From the NCBI GenBank assembly GCA_018817995.1, contig JAHISW010000076.1, positions 1 through 10,216 on the forward strand: a stretch of 10,216 nucleotides of DNA, written 5' to 3'. The stretch is from Patescibacteria group bacterium. Its GTDB lineage: Bacteria > Patescibacteriota > Minisyncoccia > JAHISW01 > Tagabacteraceae. Position numbers and translations under genes: made by a program. This document shows, in pieces, positions 1 through 6,010 of this stretch. Each line of letters starts with the position of its first letter. Position 1 is the first letter of the stretch. Under the pieces are notes generated by a model. That model did not search any database, was not told the origin of the DNA, and saw nothing but the letters and a program-made list of their open reading frames with translations.

Positions 1-747
1 ATCAACAGTTGGAATACGTTTAACTTCAATTTCCTCTCCAAAATCCAATTCCACATTATGCAACACTGGCGTCCTGTCAGCATGAACTTCTAGATAATGA
101 ATACCTGAAACTAACGATTCATTAAACTCTGCTTTTATTCTCTTGCTTTTACCGACAATTCTCCAAATTATCCAAGGTAATATTCCTCCTACGAAATACC
201 AAAATTTATGTTTTCCTCCCTTAATGCTCCTTTTTACTTTTCCATCAATTATTACTTTAACATCATCGCTATCCCAAAATCGTTTTTGAACGGTTACCTC
301 TACAGACAAGTATTTCAAGGGTAAACCAATCAGAGCAAAAGTATACCAAGGTCTTCTGTCGCCATCTTCGGCTCGTTCATTAATATCAAACACTCGGTGT
401 TTGATATTTTGACCTAATTCTTTTATTTCTATGTTTTCTAATTTTGCTTCTTTGCGAGGTATAAAAGTAATCTTGTGGCTTCCTTTTTCCAACCATAAAA
501 TAAAAACAACTGTTTTCTTTAAACCTTTTAGTTTTGAACCATTCCATGATGCTGGAATATTATATAGTTGGATATTCTTTTCTGGTGGAATTTCTCTAAA
601 ACTTTGGTTGTCAATTTCTACTCTCAGATCTTCGTCTACTCCTCTTGTCTGCTTTTTGGATTTACAGCGCGCCGTGATGAAAATAGAACAAAGTCCTCGT
701 TTTTCAATGTCAAAATCGTGGCCAAAATTTTCTTTAATTAATTGCAT
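1..747 (-). CDS. Two-module hypothetical protein, C-terminus beyond left edge
   Basis: An open frame starts with ATG at 747 and reads 249 codons to position 1 without a stop, so only the N-terminal part is present. I do not recognise a named family. Residues ~39-108 and ~161-236 follow the same plan: an acidic strand with V-x-I-D (RVEID at 42-46; KVIID at 164-168), a Trp-rich middle, then G-(S/I)-H-(K/Y)-(I/L) at 89-93 and 215-219, and a closing strand with L-x-N-(I/V)-E. This suggests tandem beta-sandwich, ligand-binding-like domains. A very aromatic segment (183-198) lies in the second module; it could be a hairpin or a membrane-touching loop. There is no signal peptide. From memory, Parcubacteria proteins with this N-terminus can carry a SleB-like cell-wall hydrolase domain downstream; the missing part would decide. 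The start is supported by a -10 box six bases upstream. Confidence 0.82.
   Translation of the reverse strand, partial: MQLIKENFGHDFDIEKRGLCSIFITARCKSKKQTRGVDEDLRVEIDNQSFREIPPEKNIQLYNIPASWNGSKLKGLKKTVVFILWLEKGSHKITFIPRKEAKLENIEIKELGQNIKHRVFDINERAEDGDRRPWYTFALIGLPLKYLSVEVTVQKRFWDSDDVKVIIDGKVKRSIKGGKHKFWYFVGGILPWIIWRIVGKSKRIKAEFNESLVSGIHYLEVHADRTPVLHNVELDFGEEIEVKRIPTVD
382..408. repeat. Perfect 12-bp inverted repeat inside the hypothetical gene
   Basis: Arms 382-393 and 397-408 are exactly complementary with a three-base loop (TCG). It encodes residues 114-122 in the linker between the two modules of the hypothetical protein. No T-run follows on either strand, so it is not an ordinary terminator. 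Confidence 0.85.
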
Positions 748-753
748 ATTTGT

Positions 754-781
754 ATTTTAACACGATTTTCAAGCAAAACAA
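754..781 (-). promoter_or_regulatory. Predicted leaderless promoter of the hypothetical gene
   Basis: On the minus strand an extended -10 (TGT followed by TAAAAT, 762-754) ends six bases before the ATG at 747. A weak -35 (TTGTTT, 781-776) lies 16 bases upstream. With normal -10 to start-site spacing, transcription would begin at the A of the ATG. The -35 lies inside the U-tract of the rpmG terminator. Confidence 0.55.
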
Positions 782-814
782 AAACCTGCACACGACCCAA
801 AGGCAGGCGCAGGT
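773..814 (-). terminator. Rho-independent terminator of rpmG
   Basis: On the minus strand an 8-bp stem (ACCTGCGC with GTGCAGGT, one G-U pair; 814-784) is followed by TTTTTGTTTTG. It starts 50 bases after the rpmG stop and separates rpmG from the hypothetical gene. Confidence 0.7.
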
Positions 815-863
815 GACTTATGCTTATATACTATATTCTGCGTCAGAAAATATCAAGCAGATT

Positions 864-1022
864 CTACTTCTTCCCTTCCTTGTGTACTGTATGCTTCTTG
901 CACCATTTACAAAATTTTTTGAGTTCTATTTTTCGCTCAACTTTTTTCTTATTTTTGCGCGTCCAATAGTTAATTCTCTTGCAATCAGCGCATATTAATT
1001 TGATTAGTTTATCTTGAGACAT
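864..1022 (-). CDS. rpmG: 50S ribosomal protein bL33
   Basis: A 52-codon frame from ATG (1022-1020) to TAG (866-864). It begins MSQDKLIKLICADCKR and ends KKHTVHKEGKK. It has the bL33 zinc ribbon: C11-x2-C14 and C38-x2-C41, with the usual TRKNKKK strand and Lys-rich body. bL33 is a small protein of the large ribosomal subunit near the E site. Its length matches the family (about 49-55 residues). The four cysteines mark the zinc-binding form rather than the cysteine-free paralogue. It stands alone between its own promoter and a terminator, divergent from ftsH. No Shine-Dalgarno is visible, and a -10-like TATATT ends seven bases before the ATG. Identification is from motif and length. Confidence 0.93.
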   Translation of the reverse strand: MSQDKLIKLICADCKRINYWTRKNKKKVERKIELKKFCKWCKKHTVHKEGKK

Positions 1023-1025
1023 ATC

Positions 1026-1046
1026 TTGTAATATATATCATTACAA
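1026..1046. repeat. Hyphenated palindrome overlapping the rpmG promoter
   Basis: TTGTAAT (1026-1032) and ATTACAA (1040-1046) are perfect 7-bp inverted arms around a 7-base AT spacer, ending four bases from the rpmG ATG. It covers the predicted -10, so it may be an operator or just AT-rich promoter DNA. Confidence 0.6.
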
Positions 1047-1057
1047 AAAAAAATCAA
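1030..1057 (-). promoter_or_regulatory. Predicted leaderless promoter of rpmG
   Basis: On the minus strand TTGATT (1057-1052), a 16-base spacer and TATATT (1035-1030); seven bases then lead to the ATG at 1022. No Shine-Dalgarno exists in that space. Confidence 0.5.
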
Positions 1058-1087
1058 CTCGAATTTCATTAAATTCAGTGCGGGGCA

Positions 1088-1116
1088 TTGATATGCAATC
1101 TGCTATCGCTTAATAT
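1088..1116 (+). promoter_or_regulatory. Promoter of ftsH
   Basis: TTGATA (1088-1093), a 17-base spacer and TAATAT (1111-1116) fit the sigma70 consensus well. Transcription would start near 1123, giving a leader of about 38 bases before the ftsH ATG at 1161. Confidence 0.7.
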
Positions 1117-1147
1117 TAAAACAGAACAAATTGAAAATTTAATATGG

Positions 1148-1153
1148 TAGGAG
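1148..1153 (+). promoter_or_regulatory. Shine-Dalgarno deciding the ftsH start
   Basis: TAGGAG ends seven bases before ATG 1161 but only one base before the in-frame ATG 1155. Spacing therefore favours 1161 as the true start and not 1155. Confidence 0.8.
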
Positions 1154-1160
1154 AATGCCA

Positions 1161-3092
1161 ATGAATACGCCAAACAAGCCAAAATCGCCAAAATCAAAGA
1201 ATAAAATAATAATTGGCGCTTTGTTGCTACTTGGGCTAGCTCTTTATGTAAACGGATGCCCTTCCAACAAAAAAATCCACCCTGACCTTGTAGAGCCACA
1301 AGACAAAGTCACCATAGAAAAACCAGCACCGGAAATAGGAGAGGCTTTTAAAGAAGTCCAGCCCGTATATGAAACCGAGACAAAAATAATCCCGTATAGT
1401 CTTTTTTTAACGTTATTGGACAAAGAAAAAAAGGATATAGAATATATTGTTATTGGAAAAGAAAAATTAATTATTAAATTAAAAAGAGCGAAAGAGCCAA
1501 TTACTACTTTCTTAACAAAGAACGATCCGGATTTAATAGCAAAGTTAAAAGAATCCGGCATTAAATTTTCTTTTCAGCAAGAGAAGGAAGGGTTTGGCTT
1601 ATTTTTTTGGTTATTTTTAGTTGTACTCGCATTTTATGTTTTCAACCAAAGAAGAAGCGCGCAAAACCCGCTAGACCAAAACCGTATGGCAAAAAGTGGC
1701 GCCAAAAAGATAAATGAAGACAAGAAAATAGAAACCACTTTTAAAGATATCGCTGGTATTGAAGAGGCAAAACAGGAAGTACAAGAGATAGTTGAATTTT
1801 TAAAAAACCCGGACAAATTTACAAGACTCGGGGCAAAACTTCCAAAAGGCGCGCTTTTGATTGGAAGCCCGGGGTGCGGAAAAACACTTTTGGCAAAAGC
1901 AATCGCAGGAGAAGCAAACGTGCCCTTCCATTCACTTAGTGGTTCGCAATTTGTGGAAATGTTTGTGGGAGTCGGAGCCGCCAGAGTACGCGATTTGTTT
2001 GAGGCCGCTAGAAAACAAACCCCGTCTATTATATTCATTGATGAGGTTGATTCAGTTGGCAAAAGTCGTGGTACTGGCATCAGCGACAGTGAGCGGGAAC
2101 AAACATTAAATCAATTGCTCGTGGAAATGGACGGAATTGAATCAGACAAGCCAGTCGTGGTTCTTGCCGCAACCAACAGGCCTGATATGCTTGACGCTGG
2201 ATTTAGAAAAGGCAGATTTGACAGAACTGTTTTAGTTCCAATGCCGGATGTAGTAGGAAGAAAAGGCATACTGAAAATCCACACGCGCGATATTGTTTTG
2301 GCAAAAAATGTTAATTTGAAAACGTTAGCCAAAGGCACAACCGGATTTTCAGGAGCCGACCTAGCCAACTTAGCCAACGAAGCAGCCCTTATTGCCACTA
2401 GAAAAAAGAAAAACGCTGTAGAAATGAAAGATTTTGAAAAAGCCAAAGACAAGGTTATGATAGGATACGAAAGAAAAACCCTTAAACTGACCGACAAAGA
2501 CAAACTCGTTACTGCCACGCACGAAACAGGACACGCGTTGGTAAACGCAGTGCTTTTTCAAGAAAACCCGGAACGCGCCGACCCACTGCACAAAGTTTCA
2601 ATCGTTCCGCGCTCCAACGCGCTCGGCATAACAGTACAACTACCAACCGAAGACAGATACACGGTAAGTGAAGGATTTTTGTTGAACAAACTTGTGATTC
2701 TTTTGGCCGGTCGCGTTGCTGAAGAATTCAAATTGAAAGAGAAAAGTACGGGCGCAAAGGATGACCTCAAAAAAGCCACCGAACTGGTCCGCCAAATGAT
2801 TTGTGAACTGGGCATGAGCGAAAAAATAGGATTGGCGGTTGTTGAAGAAGTTTCAGAGCATCCATTTTTAGGCAAGCGCCTTGGCCAAGAATCATCCGTA
2901 CTGCACAGCGAACAAACAGCAAAAGATATTGATGAAGAAATTAAAAAAACTCTCAACAAAAGCTATGAAAAAGCCAAAAAAATAATAGAAAATAACATAA
3001 CGGCGTTTGATAAAATTGTTTCACTTCTTTTGAGTAAAGAAAACTTGACAGGAAAAGAGGTTGTCAAAATTATCAAAAGAATGAAAAAATAA
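1161..3092 (+). CDS. ftsH: ATP-dependent zinc metalloprotease FtsH
   Basis: A 643-residue membrane AAA+ protease that extracts and degrades membrane and unstable cytosolic proteins as a hexamer. Order: basic N-terminus, membrane segment ~16-31, extracytoplasmic domain ~34-145, second membrane segment ~146-162, AAA+ domain, M41 peptidase. Visible motifs are Walker A GSPGCGKT (235-242), pore loop MFVGVGA (267-273), Walker B IIFIDEVD (290-297), second region of homology ending GRFDR (351-355), zinc site HETGH (454-458) with E455 catalytic, and the third zinc ligand probably D535. Oddities: Walker A has Ser and Cys where GPPGTGKT is usual; HETGH replaces HEAGH; the SRH is one residue short (D-A-G-F-R-K-G against the usual D-P-A-L-L-R-P-G); Cys33 lies just after the first membrane segment. 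The C-terminal tail is short. All catalytic residues are present, so it should be active. It has its own promoter and terminator. Start chosen by Shine-Dalgarno spacing. Confidence 0.97.
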   Translation: MNTPNKPKSPKSKNKIIIGALLLLGLALYVNGCPSNKKIHPDLVEPQDKVTIEKPAPEIGEAFKEVQPVYETETKIIPYSLFLTLLDKEKKDIEYIVIGKEKLIIKLKRAKEPITTFLTKNDPDLIAKLKESGIKFSFQQEKEGFGLFFWLFLVVLAFYVFNQRRSAQNPLDQNRMAKSGAKKINEDKKIETTFKDIAGIEEAKQEVQEIVEFLKNPDKFTRLGAKLPKGALLIGSPGCGKTLLAKAIAGEANVPFHSLSGSQFVEMFVGVGAARVRDLFEAARKQTPSIIFIDEVDSVGKSRGTGISDSEREQTLNQLLVEMDGIESDKPVVVLAATNRPDMLDAGFRKGRFDRTVLVPMPDVVGRKGILKIHTRDIVLAKNVNLKTLAKGTTGFSGADLANLANEAALIATRKKKNAVEMKDFEKAKDKVMIGYERKTLKLTDKDKLVTATHETGHALVNAVLFQENPERADPLHKVSIVPRSNALGITVQLPTEDRYTVSEGFLLNKLVILLAGRVAEEFKLKEKSTGAKDDLKKATELVRQMICELGMSEKIGLAVVEEVSEHPFLGKRLGQESSVLHSEQTAKDIDEEIKKTLNKSYEKAKKIIENNITAFDKIVSLLLSKENLTGKEVVKIIKRMKK

Positions 3093-3100
3093 CACCAAAA

Positions 3101-3129
3101 GCCACGCAAACTCGCGTGGCTTTTTTTTT
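3101..3129. terminator. Terminator between ftsH and tRNA-Tyr, probably bidirectional
   Basis: A perfect 7-bp stem, GCCACGC (3101-3107) and GCGTGGC (3114-3120), with loop AAACTC, is followed by a long T-run for ftsH. On the minus strand the same stem is followed by TTTT, then a second T-run, 24 bases after the tRNA end, so it likely serves both sides. Confidence 0.9.
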
Positions 3130-3144
3130 AATACACTCCAACTA

Positions 3145-3229
3145 TGCGTAGGGCAGGATTTGAACCTGCGTAGGCCGTCAGGCCGCAAGTTTTACAGACT
3201 TGTGCATTTAACCACTCTGCCACCTACGC
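3145..3229 (-). tRNA. tRNA-Tyr (anticodon GTA)
   Basis: An 85-base class II tRNA. The acceptor stem GCGTAGG (3229-3223) pairs perfectly with CCTACGC (3152-3146), with discriminator A at 3145. The anticodon loop CTGTAAA (3197-3191) holds GTA at 3195-3193, between CAAGT and ACTTG arms. The long variable arm GGCC-TGAC-GGCC is typical of bacterial tRNA-Tyr, and the T arm is GCAGG-TTCAAAT-CCTGC. The 3' CCA is not encoded (TAG follows the discriminator), so a CCA-adding enzyme must complete it. It lies 49 bases after clp on the same strand but has its own promoter. Confidence 0.97.
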
Positions 3230-3240
3230 AACTATCTTGA

Positions 3241-3269
3241 ATATTAAAACATCCAAGACAAAAAATCAA
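3241..3269 (-). promoter_or_regulatory. Promoter of tRNA-Tyr
   Basis: On the minus strand TTGATT (3269-3264), 17 bases, TAATAT (3246-3241). The predicted start is near 3234, a few bases before the mature tRNA 5' end at 3229. Confidence 0.65.
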
Positions 3270-3278
3270 TTTAGATAC

Positions 3279-5975
3279 TTATTTAGCGATGGCTTCTTCT
3301 CTTTTGGAAGATTTCTTTCTAGAAGATTTTTTCTTAGAAATAACATCAATAGCCAGCTCTCCGTTTTTCATACGAACAGATACCGTGTCCCCCGAACTAA
3401 CATTACCTGAAATTATATGTTCGGCAACCATATTAAGAATTTTAGTTTGAATAAGACGTTTTAATGGTCTCGCTCCGTACTTGTCGCTAAATCCCTTTTT
3501 GACCAAATTTGACAAAGCATCCGAAGAAATCTTAAAATTAATTCCCTTTTCTTCGAGACGCTTAACAACCTCTTTCATTTGGATAATAACGATTTGCTTT
3601 AAATTATCCAGAGTCAAACTATTGAATATAATAATTTCATCAAGACGATTCAAAAATTCCGGTCTAAACCTGTTTTCAAGAGAACGATAAATCTTTTCTT
3701 TAAGAGAGGTTTCTTTAACACTAGCCTCGTTTTTGATGCCGGGAGAAAAACCTATTCGCGATATTTGTTTAACAAATTCCGAGCCAACATTAGATGTCAT
3801 AATTAAAACCGTATTTTTAAAATTAATATGACGCCCCTTTGAATCCGTCAAGCGACCATTATCCAACACCTGAAGCATTATATTAAAAACCTCCGGGTGC
3901 GCCTTTTCTATTTCATCAAAAAGAACAACTGAATAGGGTCTATGTTTGATTAATTCCGTCAATTGCCCGCCCTCGTCGTGCCCAACATATCCGGGAGGTG
4001 AACCAATCAATTTAGAAACAGTATGTCTTTCCATGTACTCGGACATGTCAACGCGTATTAACGATCTTTCGTCATCAAACATAAACTTAGCCAAGACACG
4101 GGCCAATTCCGTTTTACCAACGCCTGTCGGACCTAAAAACATAAACGAACCGATCGGTCTTTCCATATCAGCTATACCGGCGCGCGAACGACGGACAGCA
4201 TTTGCTATCTTGGTGATTGCTTTATCCTGCCCAATTACACGCTTCTTTAGGTCGTCTTCCATTTGCATAAGTTTTTTAATTTCCGATTCAAGCATTTTTG
4301 AAACAGGAACCCCCGTCCATCGCGAAACAACACCCGCGATATCTTCATCTGTAACCTCTTCCCTAAGAATTTGCCTAGAAGCCTGGAGTTTTTTTAAGCG
4401 ATTAGATTGTTTGCGCAAATCGTCTTCCATTTGAGGAATATTGGCGTAACGAATCTCGGCAACTCTTGTAAGATTGCCCTTTCTTTCTTCCGAATCAGCC
4501 TCCAATCGCAACACATCAATTTCTTCTTTAAGATGGCGAATAGACATGATTGCTTCTTTTTCATTCTTCCACTTCAATTCCAAGGAAGAAATTCTTTCTT
4601 TAAGATTGCTCACTTGTTTGTCTATTTTTTTAATACTCTGTTTTGATTTTGCGCCAGATTTTCCGGAAGATTCGCCTTTTATCGCTTCCTTTTCAATTTC
4701 AAGGTTTCTTATTTCTCTATATACATCCTCCAACTCTTTAGGCATGCTATCTAAATCTAACCGCAAAGCCGAGGCCGCCTCATCTACCAAATCAATCGCT
4801 TTGTCAGGCAAAAACCTATCTGTAATATAGCGGCTAGAAAGATAAACTGCCGACTTAATGGCCGAATCAGCAATGTGAATACCATGATGTAATTCATATT
4901 TTTCTTTTATACCGCGCAAAATAGCAACCGTATCTTCTTGTGTGGGCTCCTCAACATAAACAGGCTGAAACCTGCGAGTAAGCGCTCCATCTTTTTCAAT
5001 ATATTTTTGATATTCCTTCAATGTGGTGGCTCCAATTGCGCGCAATTCTCCCCTGGCTAAAGCGGGTTTCAAAAGATTTGAGGCGTCTATCGCGCCCTCC
5101 GCTCCACCAGCTCCAACCAAAGTATGAAGCTCGTCAATAAAAAGTATAACCTTTCCTTTTGCCCTTTCTATTTCCCTCATAACCGCTTTCAGTCTTTCTT
5201 CAAACTCCCCGCGATATTTTGTGCCGGCAACAATAGCTCCGATATCCAAAGCTATTACTTCTTTTCCTTTCAGCGACTCCGGAACATTGCCTTGTGCGAT
5301 TCTTTGGCTCAAACCTTCAACCACGGCGGTTTTTCCAACCCCGGCCTCTCCTATTAAAACCGGATTGTTTTTTGTGCGACGGGATAGAATTTGCATAATT
5401 CTTCTTATTTCTTGATCCCTGCCAATAACAGGATCTATCTTATCTTTTCTTGCCAAATCGGTAAGGTTGCGTGAATATTTTTCCAAAATTCTCAATTTTT
5501 TTCCTTCCGTAACATCGTGAACTTTCTGCCCGCCACTCAAATTTTTCAAAACATTTAAAACAGAATCTCTCTCAACGCGGTGACGCATCAAAATCTCACG
5601 CGCTTTTGACGGAACATCCAAAAGACCCAACAATAAATGCTCGGTGGAAACATAGTTGCTTCCCATATTTTGAGCCGCGCGCGCGGATGATTCAATAACG
5701 CGGCCCAAATCAGGAGTTAGATAAACTTGAAATGTTGGTGTGGCTAAAGTGCCGCGACTGACTTCGTCCAACTCTTCCAAAAGAGAATCCGTTAAAAAAT
5801 TAATGTCCGTCTCCAGTTTATCAAAAATGGACAAAACAATTCCGTCATCTTGAAAAATAAGCGCGGCCAAAAGGTGCAAAGTGTCAATTTGACTTTGCCC
5901 ACGCTCCATCGCTAATTCATGAGCTTTTCTTATAGCGTCTTGCGCTTTTTGTGTAAAATTTGAAAATGGTAACAT
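3279..5975 (-). CDS. Clp/Hsp100 AAA+ unfoldase, ClpB/ClpC-like hybrid
   Basis: An 898-residue two-ring unfoldase that threads proteins through a hexamer using ATP. Order: two Clp-N repeats (~4-40 and ~85-120), AAA+ domain 1 with Walker A GEAGVGKT (209-216), Walker B ILFIDE (277-282) and pore motif KYRG (253-256); a coiled-coil middle domain (~410-535); AAA+ domain 2 with GPTGVGKT (615-622), VVLFDE (683-688) and pore motif GYVG (662-665); a Clp C-terminal domain and a Lys/Ser-rich tail (881-892). The middle domain, at about 125 residues, is as long as in the disaggregase ClpB and opens with the ClpB-like SMPKELEDVYREI. Yet domain 2 carries I741-G742-F743 at the place where ClpC has its ClpP-docking loop, and TSNVG and DSKGR also read like ClpC. 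It may therefore feed a ClpP, disaggregate, or both; no ClpP is in the window. It starts nine bases after htrA but has its own promoter. No Shine-Dalgarno. Confidence 0.93.
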   Translation of the reverse strand: MLPFSNFTQKAQDAIRKAHELAMERGQSQIDTLHLLAALIFQDDGIVLSIFDKLETDINFLTDSLLEELDEVSRGTLATPTFQVYLTPDLGRVIESSARAAQNMGSNYVSTEHLLLGLLDVPSKAREILMRHRVERDSVLNVLKNLSGGQKVHDVTEGKKLRILEKYSRNLTDLARKDKIDPVIGRDQEIRRIMQILSRRTKNNPVLIGEAGVGKTAVVEGLSQRIAQGNVPESLKGKEVIALDIGAIVAGTKYRGEFEERLKAVMREIERAKGKVILFIDELHTLVGAGGAEGAIDASNLLKPALARGELRAIGATTLKEYQKYIEKDGALTRRFQPVYVEEPTQEDTVAILRGIKEKYELHHGIHIADSAIKSAVYLSSRYITDRFLPDKAIDLVDEAASALRLDLDSMPKELEDVYREIRNLEIEKEAIKGESSGKSGAKSKQSIKKIDKQVSNLKERISSLELKWKNEKEAIMSIRHLKEEIDVLRLEADSEERKGNLTRVAEIRYANIPQMEDDLRKQSNRLKKLQASRQILREEVTDEDIAGVVSRWTGVPVSKMLESEIKKLMQMEDDLKKRVIGQDKAITKIANAVRRSRAGIADMERPIGSFMFLGPTGVGKTELARVLAKFMFDDERSLIRVDMSEYMERHTVSKLIGSPPGYVGHDEGGQLTELIKHRPYSVVLFDEIEKAHPEVFNIMLQVLDNGRLTDSKGRHINFKNTVLIMTSNVGSEFVKQISRIGFSPGIKNEASVKETSLKEKIYRSLENRFRPEFLNRLDEIIIFNSLTLDNLKQIVIIQMKEVVKRLEEKGINFKISSDALSNLVKKGFSDKYGARPLKRLIQTKILNMVAEHIISGNVSSGDTVSVRMKNGELAIDVISKKKSSRKKSSKREEAIAK

Positions 5976-5981
5976 GTTGCT

Positions 5982-6010
5982 ATTCTACAGTGTTTTTGGC
6001 ATTTCGTCAA
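5982..6010 (-). promoter_or_regulatory. Leaderless promoter of clp inside the htrA 3' end
   Basis: On the minus strand TTGACG (6010-6005), 17 bases, TAGAAT (5987-5982), then six bases to ATG 5975. The first three bases of the -10 are the htrA stop codon TAG. No Shine-Dalgarno fits between the two genes. Confidence 0.7.

Noticed and set aside
431..760. Plus-strand 109-codon open frame
   Set aside because: It is antisense to the minus-strand hypothetical gene, has no Shine-Dalgarno, and its peptide shows no domain logic.
750..998. Plus-strand 82-codon open frame
   Set aside because: It is the shadow of rpmG and its terminator.
1155..1157. In-frame ATG six bases before the chosen ftsH start
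   Set aside because: The Shine-Dalgarno would be one base from it; spacing fits ATG 1161.
1230..1263. Possible lipoprotein signal in FtsH (Cys33 after a hydrophobic segment)
   Set aside because: The residues before the Cys (V-N-G) do not fit a lipobox well, and FtsH is a known two-pass membrane protein, so the Cys is noted only as an oddity.
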